Program-made: the position numbers and the translations under genes
Notes under the pieces: model-generated
The model's database searches: none
What the model was told of the DNA's origin: nothing
Seen by the model: only the letters and a program-made list of their open reading frames with translations
NCBI GenBank assembly: GCA_965373045.1
Contig: CBDVEQ010000074.1
Coordinates: 1-11,930, forward strand
DNA from: DAOVDI01 sp965373045
Lineage (GTDB): Bacteria; Acidobacteriota; Aminicenantia; Aminicenantales; Aminicenantaceae
Direction of reading: 5' to 3'
Length of the DNA: 11,930 bases
Shown: one piece after another, positions 1 to 6,736 of the stretch
Layout: each line of letters begins with the position of its first letter
How positions within the stretch are numbered: position 1 is the stretch's first letter

Positions 1-2
1 CT

Positions 3-668
3 AATGCGGTTTTTCCAGCGTCAACATTTGCAGAAGATGAATGCAGTTTTGTCAATACAGAGGGGCGTGTGCAGAGATCCGGATCTATAATTCCCCAGTA
101 CGAAGAATCCAAACCGGACTGGTGGATCATTTCCCAGTTGGCTCAAAAAATGGGCGCCAGAAGCTTTTCTTTTAAGAAGTCTTCCGACATTTTCATCCGG
201 ATTAAAAAGGAGATACCGGCTTTTGCCGGGATCACGGATGTATCATTTACCAAGGGGAAAGGCCTGTTCCTTAAAGAAGAGCAGGGCGGCAAGAACGGCT
301 TTCTACCCGCTGTTTATGACCGGAAGGTGTCTTTAAGAGAAAAAAAATATCCCTTCCTTCTTGTGCAGGATGGCGGCCTTGATTCTTATCGAAATCTGGA
401 CCTGACGGAGGAAAATAAAGGTTTTGCCAAAATACGGGAAACAGGAATAATATTGCTCAATCCTGAGGATGCTGTTATTTTGGAATTGAAAAATGGCGAG
501 AGCGTAAAGATCAACTCTGAATCTGGAGAGAGTCATGCTGTGGTGAAGATCTCAGAGGCTGTCCCGGCAGGAATAGTAAAAACACATTTTCTCCGGGGAC
601 TGCCTACAGACTTTATGTTTGTTTCCATGTCAGCTGTTCTACCGGTAAACATAAAAAGAGGAGAATAA
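3..668 (+). CDS. Molybdopterin oxidoreductase, C-terminal part (NuoG/formate dehydrogenase alpha-like), cut by window edge
   Basis: The reading frame is open from the left edge, so this is only the last 221 or so residues. Right at the edge come A-V-F-P-A-S-T-F-A-E and F-V-N-T-E-G-R-V-Q, the signature of the molybdopterin-binding domain of formate dehydrogenase alpha and NuoG-like proteins (LPAST.AE..GTF.NTEGRVQ). P-D-W and E-I-P-A-F-A-G-I follow at the usual places. The last 90 or so residues fit the molydopterin-dinucleotide-binding C-terminal domain (N-P-E-D-A, then a beta-rich stretch). A GTG at 69 is in frame, but the homologous sequence upstream of it shows it is not the start. The stop TAA (666-668) shares one base with the next ATG (668), so this gene is translationally coupled to the NfnA-like gene. 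The active-site region lies outside the window, so whether it is a formate dehydrogenase, a NuoG-like scaffold or another oxidoreductase cannot be decided here. Confidence 0.85.
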   Translation, partial: NAVFPASTFAEDECSFVNTEGRVQRSGSIIPQYEESKPDWWIISQLAQKMGARSFSFKKSSDIFIRIKKEIPAFAGITDVSFTKGKGLFLKEEQGGKNGFLPAVYDRKVSLREKKYPFLLVQDGGLDSYRNLDLTEENKGFAKIRETGIILLNPEDAVILELKNGESVKINSESGESHAVVKISEAVPAGIVKTHFLRGLPTDFMFVSMSAVLPVNIKRGE

Positions 669-1501
669 TGCCAAAGATAATCAGAAGAGAAAGGCTGGTC
701 CCGAATTTACATCTTATCGAAGTCGAGGCGCCGGATGTCGCCAAAAAATCAAAACCCGGCCAGTTCGTTATCATCATGCCCGATGAATTTGGAGAACGTA
801 TTCCTTTATCCATAGCGGATTGGGATGTGGAGAAAGGCACAGTGACAGCGGTTTTTCTTATCATAGGTACTTCAACCAACAAACTGTCCCGGTTGAATGC
901 CGGAGATGAGGTCCCTGTTTTTGTCGGTCCACTGGGAAAGGCGTCGGAGATCAAGAAGTATGGGACGGTTGTATGTGCTGGTGGATGTTTCGGGATCGGT
1001 GCCATCTACCCTGTTACCCGGGCGTTAAAGGAAGCTGGCAATAAAATCATTACCCTGATGGATGTCAAGGCGAATTATCTTCTTTATTGGGAAGATAAAT
1101 TCCGGGCGATTAGCGATGAATTTCATGTTTCTTCCAGGGATAGTTATTACGACTGCAAGGACTATATCCCAACAGTTCTAAATAATATCCTTAAAAAGGG
1201 GGAAGCCATCGACCGTGTCGTGTCCATCGGATGCACTTATTTGATGTACACCTGCGCTGAGGCCACACGGGCGAAAAAAATAGATACAGTAGTCAGCCTG
1301 AATCCCATCATGGTGGATGGGACCGGTATGTGCGGGGCCTGTCGGCTCACAGTGGATGGGAAAACGAAGTTTGCTTGTGTGGATGGCCCGGATTTTGACG
1401 GACATCTTGTTAACTGGGAGGAACTTTTTTCGAGACGAAAATCCTATTTTGATGATGAGATCCAGTCACTTTGTTATTGGGAAGAGAAAAATTTCCCTTA
1501 A
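668..1501 (+). CDS. nfnA: NfnA/SudB-like FAD and [2Fe-2S] subunit (ferredoxin:NADP+ oxidoreductase small subunit)
   Basis: 277 residues, the normal length for the small subunit of NADH-dependent ferredoxin:NADP+ oxidoreductase, also annotated as sulfide dehydrogenase SudB and related to PyrK. An FAD-binding beta-barrel (about 1-95; R44-I-P-L-S-I-A-D) is followed by an NAD-binding domain (V-C-A-G-G-C-F-G-I-G, 102-111). The C-terminal cluster motif is D217-G-T-G-M-C222-G-A-C225 with C237. An Asp plus three Cys is the ligand set known for the NfnA [2Fe-2S] cluster, rather than the four Cys of PyrK. AGAGGAG at 657-663 lies 4 nt before the ATG, and the ATG overlaps the upstream stop by one base. 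By family knowledge, this subunit uses NAD(H) and passes electrons to the large subunit next door. Calling it SudB instead would imply sulfide/polysulfide chemistry; sequence alone cannot exclude this. Confidence 0.88.
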   Translation: MPKIIRRERLVPNLHLIEVEAPDVAKKSKPGQFVIIMPDEFGERIPLSIADWDVEKGTVTAVFLIIGTSTNKLSRLNAGDEVPVFVGPLGKASEIKKYGTVVCAGGCFGIGAIYPVTRALKEAGNKIITLMDVKANYLLYWEDKFRAISDEFHVSSRDSYYDCKDYIPTVLNNILKKGEAIDRVVSIGCTYLMYTCAEATRAKKIDTVVSLNPIMVDGTGMCGACRLTVDGKTKFACVDGPDFDGHLVNWEELFSRRKSYFDDEIQSLCYWEEKNFP

Positions 1502-1541
1502 TGGGAATATAGCATAGATTATGAACGAGAAAGAGTGAACA

Positions 1542-3050
1542 ATGACGGAAAATAAAAAAACACTATCCCCGGAACAGAAAGAAGAACTCAAGATTGGTTT
1601 TAATCTGGAATGGCGCAAGGAATTGCGGAAAGCAATTCCTATGAAAGAGCGGATGAAGATCGAGCGGCAGAAAATGCCGGAAAGAGATCCTAATGTCAGA
1701 AACAAAAACTTCATTGAAGTCAATTACGGCCTGGATGCAGAAGCTGCTGTCAAGGAAGCCCAGAGATGCTGGGATTGTGCTAATCCGCAGTGTGTGGCGG
1801 GATGCCCTGTGGGGATCGATATTCCCAGCTATATCAAATTGATTGAAAAGGGTGATTTTGAGGCCAGCGCCCGTAAACTGAAGGAGACTAACAGCCTTCC
1901 CGCCATATGCGGACGGGTCTGTCCTCAGGAAACCCAGTGTGAAATAGTGTGCAGCGTGGGAAAAGCAACAGGGATTCCGGTCGCTATCGGAAACCTGGAG
2001 CGCTTTGCTGCTGACTATGAGCGGGAAGAAGGCGAAGTCAAACTTCCAAAAATACCTGCCACTACCGGTCACAAAGTTGCTGTTATCGGCGCCGGGCCGT
2101 CCGGGCTGACCGTGGCAGGCGATCTGGTGAAACTGGGTCATCAAGTCACGATCTTTGAAGCGCTGCATGTTGCGGGCGGTGTTCTGGTCTACGGCATTCC
2201 TGAATTCAGGCTGCCCAACAAAACGCTTCAGGCAGAGGTTGCTTATCTGCAGGACTTGGGTGTAGAGCTTAAAACAAATTTTGTCGTGGGGATGACAGCC
2301 AGTCTCGATGACCTGAAAGCACAGGGATATGAAGCATTTTACATCGGTTCAGGGGCCGGACTGCCTGGTTTCATGCGGATACCCGGGGAAAATCTGATCG
2401 GCATCTACTCTGCCAATGAGTACCTGACCCGGGTCAATCTTATGAATGCTTATAAATTTCCTGAGTATGATACACCGGTTTTTTCCGGGAAGAGGGTAGC
2501 TGTGATGGGAGGTGGAAACGTTGCCATGGACTCTGTCCGGATAGCCAAGAGAATGGGGGCTGAGATGGCAGCTATTGTATATCGACGGTCCGGAGTCGAG
2601 ATGCCGGCTCGTGCTGAGGAGGTGCATCATGCTGAGGAAGAGGGCATTGAGTTTCACTTTCTAACAACGCCCACGCGATTTATCGGGGATGACAATGGCT
2701 GTGTTAAAGCCATGGAATGTTTAAAGATGAAACTGGGTGAACCGGATGAATCGGGGAGAAGACGCCCTGTTCCCATTGAGGGATCGGAATTTATTATGGA
2801 GATTCAGTTGGCGGTTGTGGCCATCGGTCAGAGTCCCAATCCCCTGATTCCCAATACGACTCCAGGATTAGAAGTCGGAAAATGGGGAAATATCGTAGTT
2901 AATTGGGATACCATGGAAACAAGCATGAAAGGGGTCTACGCCGGAGGTGATATTATCCGGGGCGGGGCCACTGTTATACTGGCCATGGGAGACGGCCGGA
3001 TCGCTGCAAGGGAGATTCATAAATACCTGGGCGGTCTGGATAAGAAATAG
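1542..3050 (+). CDS. nfnB: NfnB/SudA-like large subunit (GltD-family, NADPH-binding, two [4Fe-4S] clusters)
   Basis: 502 residues. The N-terminal domain carries two cysteine sets: C76-x2-C79-x4-C84-x3-C88-P and C123-x3-C127-x5-C133-x3-C137, the binding pattern for two [4Fe-4S] clusters in GltD/NfnB/DPD proteins. An FAD Rossmann motif follows (V-I-G-A-G-P-S-G, 181-188, with A-G-G-V-L-V-Y-G-I-P downstream). Next is an NADP(H) Rossmann motif (G-G-G-N-V-A-M-D, 323-330, then Y-R-R-S, 347-350, the arginines suggesting the NADP phosphate). The C-terminal G-G-D-I-I-R-G-G-A-T motif completes the FAD site. With the NfnA-like gene 40 nt upstream, this is far more likely NfnB/SudA than the glutamate synthase small subunit, since no gltB is present. 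In characterised NfnAB the large subunit's flavin bifurcates electrons from NADPH to ferredoxin and NAD. The lead-in before ATG 1542 has only a weak AAAGAG-like ribosome site. Confidence 0.9.
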   Translation: MTENKKTLSPEQKEELKIGFNLEWRKELRKAIPMKERMKIERQKMPERDPNVRNKNFIEVNYGLDAEAAVKEAQRCWDCANPQCVAGCPVGIDIPSYIKLIEKGDFEASARKLKETNSLPAICGRVCPQETQCEIVCSVGKATGIPVAIGNLERFAADYEREEGEVKLPKIPATTGHKVAVIGAGPSGLTVAGDLVKLGHQVTIFEALHVAGGVLVYGIPEFRLPNKTLQAEVAYLQDLGVELKTNFVVGMTASLDDLKAQGYEAFYIGSGAGLPGFMRIPGENLIGIYSANEYLTRVNLMNAYKFPEYDTPVFSGKRVAVMGGGNVAMDSVRIAKRMGAEMAAIVYRRSGVEMPARAEEVHHAEEEGIEFHFLTTPTRFIGDDNGCVKAMECLKMKLGEPDESGRRRPVPIEGSEFIMEIQLAVVAIGQSPNPLIPNTTPGLEVGKWGNIVVNWDTMETSMKGVYAGGDIIRGGATVILAMGDGRIAAREIHKYLGGLDKK

Positions 3051-3086
3051 TTTAACCAAGTCGGGAAGCAAATATAAGAAATTCTA

Positions 3087-3254
3087 ATGAGCTGTGTCGA
3101 AAAATATAAAGAAAAACTGGTAACTGCCGAAGAAGCTATTTCCGAGATAAAAAGCCAGGACCGCTTGGGAATAGGCGGGATTCCTGATGCAGTCCTGGAA
3201 TCTCTAGGTGGAAAACCCATCAATGAGGTAAAAAATCGGAACCTGCTGTCATAG
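3087..3254 (+). pseudogene. Remnant of acetyl-CoA hydrolase/4-hydroxybutyrate CoA-transferase, internally deleted
   Basis: A 55-codon frame from ATG 3087 to TAG 3252-3254. Residues 7-26 (Y-K-E-K-L-V-T-A-E-E-A ... I-K-S-Q-D-R) match the extreme N-terminus of the acetyl-CoA hydrolase/4-hydroxybutyrate CoA-transferase family (Y..K..TA.EAV..IKS.D.V). Residues 27-37 (L-G-I-G-G-I-P-D-A-V-L) match the conserved motif found near the middle of that roughly 430-residue enzyme. The two are joined directly and in frame, so about 180-190 codons are missing. After L40 the similarity fades and the frame soon stops, so the C-terminal half is also gone. It cannot be a working CoA-transferase. No good ribosome site precedes the ATG. 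The TAG overlaps the AGGAGG that serves the RNase HIII gene. The family match is from memory of conserved motifs; an assembly artefact is possible but less likely. Confidence 0.7.
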
Positions 3255-3258
3255 GAGG
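3253..3258 (+). promoter_or_regulatory. Strong Shine-Dalgarno for the RNase HIII gene, overlapping the stop of the upstream relic
   Basis: AGGAGG lies 7 nt before ATG 3266 and decides that start over the in-frame ATGs at codons 9 and 14. Its first two bases belong to the TAG of the CoA-transferase relic. Confidence 0.75.
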
Positions 3259-3265
3259 TAGATCC

Positions 3266-3922
3266 ATGCGTCAAGAATCGCTCTTTCCTATGGTCAAAGG
3301 ACACATGGGCACGGATGAGTCGGGCAAGGGGGATTATTTCGGGCCTCTTGTCACGGCCGGTGTTTTTTTACCCGAGGGACAGGAGGCGGTGTTTCAGGAA
3401 TTGGGGATCAAAGACAGCAAACGACTGTCCGACAACCGCATCCGAGACCTGGCAGATAGCATAAAACAGGGCTATCCTTTTTCTGTTGTTGTCATTGGCC
3501 CGGAAAAATACAATGCTCTGTATGAAAAATTCAGAAATCTTAACAAGCTGTTGGCTTGGGCCCATTCCCGCGTGATTGAAAACATTCTGGAGGAAGTCAA
3601 CTGTTCACGTGTGATCACAGATCAGTTTGGTGATGAGCGATTTGTTACCAGCGCCCTGATGAAGAAAGGGAAAGCGATCGAACTGGTTCAGCGGCCTAAG
3701 GCGGAGGAAGACCTGGCAGTAGCTGCGGCTTCGATCCTGGCCCGTGCTGAGTTCCTTAAACGGCTCCATTTTCTCTCCAAGGATGCCGGCCTTGAACTTC
3801 CCAAAGGCGCCTCATCCAGAGTAGAGGAGGCTGCCATCAATCTCGTCAAAAAACATGGTGTTCAGGCCCTGGACAAGTACGCCAAAATGCACTTTAAGAC
3901 CACCAAAAAAATTCTAGCCTGA
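3266..3922 (+). CDS. rnhC: Ribonuclease HIII, short form without the N-terminal substrate-binding domain
   Basis: 218 residues. D17-E18-S-G-K-G-D-Y-F-G-P-L-V is the RNase HIII form of the type 2 RNase H catalytic motif (RNase HII has DE.GRG). D-S-K-R-L-S-D follows at 50-56, D119 in T-D-Q-F, and D149 before L-A-V-A-A-A-S-I-L-A-R. The D17/D119/D149 spacing mirrors the catalytic Asp97, Asp202 and Asp232 I recall for Geobacillus RNase HIII. It would cleave RNA strands in RNA:DNA hybrids in the cytoplasm. Canonical RNase HIII carries about 80 more N-terminal residues forming a TBP-like substrate-binding domain. Here that domain is absent: the strong Shine-Dalgarno fixes the start at 3266 and the DNA just upstream encodes an unrelated relic. 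The gene is the last of the rightward run; no clear terminator follows. Confidence 0.88.
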   Translation: MRQESLFPMVKGHMGTDESGKGDYFGPLVTAGVFLPEGQEAVFQELGIKDSKRLSDNRIRDLADSIKQGYPFSVVVIGPEKYNALYEKFRNLNKLLAWAHSRVIENILEEVNCSRVITDQFGDERFVTSALMKKGKAIELVQRPKAEEDLAVAAASILARAEFLKRLHFLSKDAGLELPKGASSRVEEAAINLVKKHGVQALDKYAKMHFKTTKKILA

Positions 3923-3935
3923 CCTGAATTATTCA

Positions 3936-4058
3936 TAAAATTCGACGACAACCAAAATCTACTTCTAATGATTTTGACTCTTAACATTAATTTTTCCAAA
4001 CATCAGGATCAAAGCTATTAACGATTGTCTTGATTTGACTCTATGTCGTCGTATTTTA
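3936..4058. repeat. Inverted repeat pair, 15 bp with one mismatch, enclosing 93 nt
   Basis: TAAAATTCGACGACA at 3936-3950 is the reverse complement, with one mismatch, of TGTCGTCGTATTTTA at 4044-4058. The enclosed 93 nt are AT-rich and not internally self-complementary, so the shape is that of a small terminal-inverted-repeat element (123 bp overall) or the base of a long stem-loop. No target-site duplication is visible at the outer edges, and no transposase is nearby. Confidence 0.5.
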
Positions 4059-4088
4059 CCCTTCGGGCAGGCCGATCTATTGAAAAAA

Positions 4089-4120
4089 AGGGTTCTAGGA
4101 ATCAAGGGATCAAGGATTCA
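4089..4120 (+). repeat. Array of four degenerate octamers, forward orientation
   Basis: The 32 bases split without gaps into AGGGTTCT, AGGAATCA, AGGGATCA and AGGATTCA, all variants of AGGRTTCN with period 8. It faces the array at 4160-4191 in opposite orientation. Confidence 0.7.
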
Positions 4121-4159
4121 AGTGCTTTGAACTAAACTCTTATGTATTTTCTTTTCATT

Positions 4160-4191
4160 CGAACCCTAGAATCCTCGAATCCTTGAATCCT
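4160..4191 (-). repeat. Array of four degenerate octamers, reverse orientation
   Basis: The plus strand reads CGAACCCT, AGAATCCT, CGAATCCT and TGAATCCT; on the minus strand these are AGGATTCA, AGGATTCG, AGGATTCT and AGGGTTCG. Paired with 4089-4120 this gives an imperfect 32-bp stem (roughly 23 matched positions) around a 39-nt AT-rich loop. Confidence 0.7.
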
Positions 4192-4270
4192 TATCAAGAC
4201 TCGCCATTGATTCTTGAGGAATATTTGGGCATAATCTTAGTCGCTTGTGAACCAAGGAAATTCTTCCAAT

Positions 4271-4276
4271 AGGGAG
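4271..4276 (+). promoter_or_regulatory. Shine-Dalgarno that fixes the AlaX start at ATG 4282
   Basis: AGGGAG is followed by 5 nt and then ATG 4282. The alternative in-frame GTG at 4276 would begin inside this site, so it would have no ribosome binding site of its own. Confidence 0.7.
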
Positions 4277-4281
4277 TGACT

Positions 4282-5481
4282 ATGATAGTTGAGACCAAAC
4301 GGCTATATTTTGATGACCCATATAAATGGGAGTTCTCCGCAAGAATTATTGACCGGCTCAGGTTTGGCGAATTTCCTGCGGTGGTTCTGGATCAGACATG
4401 TTTCTACCCGGAAGGCGGAGGTCAACCGTCCGACAAAGGAACGATCAATGGCATGGATATCTTAGAGGTTGTGGAGCATGAAGGAAGGATCCTTCATGTT
4501 CTTTCCAGGGACATTAAAGACAAAAACATTCAAGGCAAAGTGGATGGCTCTATCCGTTTTGATCACATGCAGCAGCATGCAGGCCAGCACGTGTTGTCCC
4601 AGGCCTTTTATGAACTATATGGGGCAGAAACCCGGTCCTTTCATCTTGGAGAGGAGGTTTCCACTGTCGAGATAGCTATGAAGTCAGCCACTGATCTTAA
4701 AATACAAAAGGTGGAAAAAAGGGCCAATGAAATTGTATTAAATGATTTGGAGATAAGATCCTACTTTGTGGAAGAGAGCAAAATACAGAGCATTCCACTG
4801 AGAAAGCCTCCAAAAAAGACGGGGACCATCCGGGTGATCGAGGTGGATAAATTTGATTATACAGCATGCGGTGGAACTCATCCCTGTCGGACAGGAGAAA
4901 TCGGTCTGATTAAGATCCTGCGAAGGGAACGGATCCGCGATAACATCCGGTGCGAGTTCCTGTGTGGTTGGCGAGCATACCGGGATTATGCCTGGAAGAC
5001 TCGAGATTTGCGTATATTATCCAACCAGATGACTGTCGCAGAAAAAGAGGTTGTTTCTACATTTGTAAAATTCCAGTCAGAAGTAAAAGATCTGAAGAAG
5101 CAGAACAGAAAGATCAGAGAGAAGCTTGTAGGACTGGAAGTGGAAGAGACCATTCGTAAAAGCGATGGCCCTCTTATCAGTGAGATATTTACTGGAAAAA
5201 CCATAGATGAAGTTCGACTTATGGCGCTAAGTATTGTCAAAAAAGGAAGTTACGTTGTTTGTTTTGCAATTAATGATAAACAGTGGGCTCATCTGATCTT
5301 TGCCCGCTCTGAGGATATTGACATTGATCTTCGGGAACTGGTCCCTCTTGTTTCATCTTTGGTCGAGGGAAAAGGAGGAGGCCAGCCTTCCCTTGTACAG
5401 ATCGCGGGGACCAACTCGACAAATCTCGATAAGGCCATGGAAAAAGCTGCCCGGTTTATCAAGGAAAAAATTCGTATTTAA
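4282..5481 (+). CDS. alaX: Alanyl-tRNA editing protein, long AlaX type with DHHA1 domain
   Basis: 399 residues. F41-Y-P-E-G-G-G-Q-P-S-D-K-G is the conserved entry of the AlaRS/AlaX editing fold. Zinc ligands are visible as H99-A-G-Q-H103 (HxxxH) and C196-G-G-T-H200 (CxxxH), followed by P-C-R-T-G-E-I-G. Residues about 255-292 look like a coiled coil. The C-terminal third, ending in G-K-G-G-G-Q-P-S plus a helix, is a DHHA1-type domain. There is no aminoacylation domain, so it is a free-standing deacylase, expected to hydrolyse Ser-tRNA(Ala) or Gly-tRNA(Ala) in trans. I chose ATG 4282 rather than GTG 4276 because of the ribosome site. It stands alone on its strand, and its stop lies 7 nt from the stop of the opposing permease gene, leaving no room for a terminator between them. 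Confidence 0.88.
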   Translation: MIVETKRLYFDDPYKWEFSARIIDRLRFGEFPAVVLDQTCFYPEGGGQPSDKGTINGMDILEVVEHEGRILHVLSRDIKDKNIQGKVDGSIRFDHMQQHAGQHVLSQAFYELYGAETRSFHLGEEVSTVEIAMKSATDLKIQKVEKRANEIVLNDLEIRSYFVEESKIQSIPLRKPPKKTGTIRVIEVDKFDYTACGGTHPCRTGEIGLIKILRRERIRDNIRCEFLCGWRAYRDYAWKTRDLRILSNQMTVAEKEVVSTFVKFQSEVKDLKKQNRKIREKLVGLEVEETIRKSDGPLISEIFTGKTIDEVRLMALSIVKKGSYVVCFAINDKQWAHLIFARSEDIDIDLRELVPLVSSLVEGKGGGQPSLVQIAGTNSTNLDKAMEKAARFIKEKIRI

Positions 5482-5488
5482 TCCTTTG

Positions 5489-6736
5489 TTATTCGTAACG
5501 TAGAGCAGTAATCGGATCCATTTTTGCAGCTTTTTGAGCGGGGAAAATACCAAAGAATATCCCGATAGAAACAGAAACAAAAAAGCCCAGAAGAACAGAC
5601 AACAAAGTGACAGAAGAAGGAAGAGGTGTTGCTATTCTGACCAAGAGAGAAACACCGAATCCGATGAGAATGCCAAGAATCCCACCGATTCCGGTGAGAA
5701 CCACAGCCTCGATCAGAAATTGTCTGAGTATGTCCGCAGGCCGGGCGCCCAGGGCTTTTCGAAGTCCGATCTCTCCGGTGCGTTCCTTGACTGACACCAG
5801 CATGATGTTCATGACCCCAATACCTCCCACCAATAAGCCTATGGAAGAGATAACGATCATGACAATATAGGCGGCGCCGGTCAACTGGTTGTAAAGATCG
5901 ATAAGAGTGTCCTGGTTGTAAATAGCGAAATTATTGGGTTTTCCGAATTCTACACGGCGTCTTTTGCGAAGGACATTAATAATCTGATCCTGAGTCTCGG
6001 TGAGATATCCGTGTTTCCTGGGGATGAGGATGAACTCTAGATTGGACTCATCATAGGGAAAGTACTTCATGAAGGTTGTGATAGGCATACCCACGAAGTT
6101 GTCCCGGCTTTGACCGAAAAAGCTCCCCCTTTTCTGCAGAACGCCTACAACTCTGAATTTTTCTGCGCCGATACGGATGTCTTCTCCTATGGCATCGGAA
6201 TGGGGAAAAAGGATCTCGTTCAGGTCATATCCCAGGACACAGATCTTTGTAGTGTGTTCAATATCTGATTTTGTGAAAAACCGCCCTTTTTTTGGGGAAT
6301 AGACAGATATTACTTCGGGAAACTGATCATTCATACCCATAACCATGGAATCCTGGCTTTTTTTGTTGCGGTACTTGATAGGGATGCTTTCAAAAAAATC
6401 CGCTACAAGATTAACCGCTATTGCCTTGACCAGATCACATTCCTTTTCAATAGCCAGGGCATCGTCATACGTCAGATCCTGTCTCTGCCGCTCTTCTTCA
6501 GAAAGGTGGCCTATTTGTATCCCGGGTTCGCGTTTGGAAACAATGATGATGTCTGAGCCCACCGACTCCAATTCGCTAAGAAAGGATTTGTTGAGGCCCT
6601 GGATGATGGATGCCATGCCTATGACGGTCATGACACCGATCATGATCCCCAGGAGAGTCAGGAAAGAGCGGAGTTTGTGGGATTTTATGGAATCAAGAGA
6701 CATGTGGAAGATTTCTTTTAAGATACCGAATCTCAT
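5489..6736 (-). CDS. MacB/FtsX-family ABC transporter permease (second of a coupled pair)
   Basis: 415 residues with MacB permease architecture. One N-terminal membrane segment (about 23-47, after K-L-R-S-F-L-T-L-L-G) is followed by a large periplasmic MacB_PCD domain (about 50-285). Three C-terminal membrane segments follow (about 289-312, 335-366, 376-400). Between segments 2 and 3 is the family signature E-R-T-G-E-I-G-L-R-K-A-L-G-A-R, the cytoplasmic region that contacts the ATPase. It ends with the usual K-M-D-P-I-T-A-L-R-Y-E. Its ATG overlaps the TGA of the upstream permease by 4 nt (ATGA), so the two are translationally coupled, and AAGGAAAG (complement of 6741-6748) provides a ribosome site. 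MacB-type systems drive efflux or lipoprotein/peptide extrusion using an ATPase and a periplasmic adaptor. Neither gene is in this window, so the substrate is unknown. Confidence 0.88.
   Translation of the reverse strand: MRFGILKEIFHMSLDSIKSHKLRSFLTLLGIMIGVMTVIGMASIIQGLNKSFLSELESVGSDIIIVSKREPGIQIGHLSEEERQRQDLTYDDALAIEKECDLVKAIAVNLVADFFESIPIKYRNKKSQDSMVMGMNDQFPEVISVYSPKKGRFFTKSDIEHTTKICVLGYDLNEILFPHSDAIGEDIRIGAEKFRVVGVLQKRGSFFGQSRDNFVGMPITTFMKYFPYDESNLEFILIPRKHGYLTETQDQIINVLRKRRRVEFGKPNNFAIYNQDTLIDLYNQLTGAAYIVMIVISSIGLLVGGIGVMNIMLVSVKERTGEIGLRKALGARPADILRQFLIEAVVLTGIGGILGILIGFGVSLLVRIATPLPSSVTLLSVLLGFFVSVSIGIFFGIFPAQKAAKMDPITALRYE

Larger units (their letters stand above)
3923..4281. other. 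359-nt gene-free interval with two repeat structures
   Basis: I see no convincing coding frame here. The interval holds a 15-bp inverted repeat pair (3936-3950 and 4044-4058), two near copies of GAT(T)TTGACTCT (3970-3981 and 4032-4042) inside that pair, then facing octamer arrays (4089-4120 and 4160-4191). A 90-nt lead-in to the AlaX gene follows, where its promoter must lie if it is transcribed independently; no consensus promoter stands out. Confidence 0.8.

Noticed and set aside
212..233. Near-perfect palindrome (CCGGC-TTTT-GCCGG core) that encodes I-P-A-F-A-G-I and resembles dispersed PAFAGM-type repeats inserted in genes
   Set aside because: Formate dehydrogenase/NuoG-like proteins have a conserved P-x-Y/F-x-G-I segment at this very position, so protein conservation explains it without an inserted repeat.
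1542..3050. Annotation as glutamate synthase small subunit GltD
   Set aside because: No glutamate synthase large subunit is adjacent, and the NfnA-like partner upstream points to the NfnB/SudA role.
4058..4066. Small CCC-TTC-GGG hairpin between the two repeat structures
   Set aside because: A 3-bp stem with no T-tract is expected by chance.
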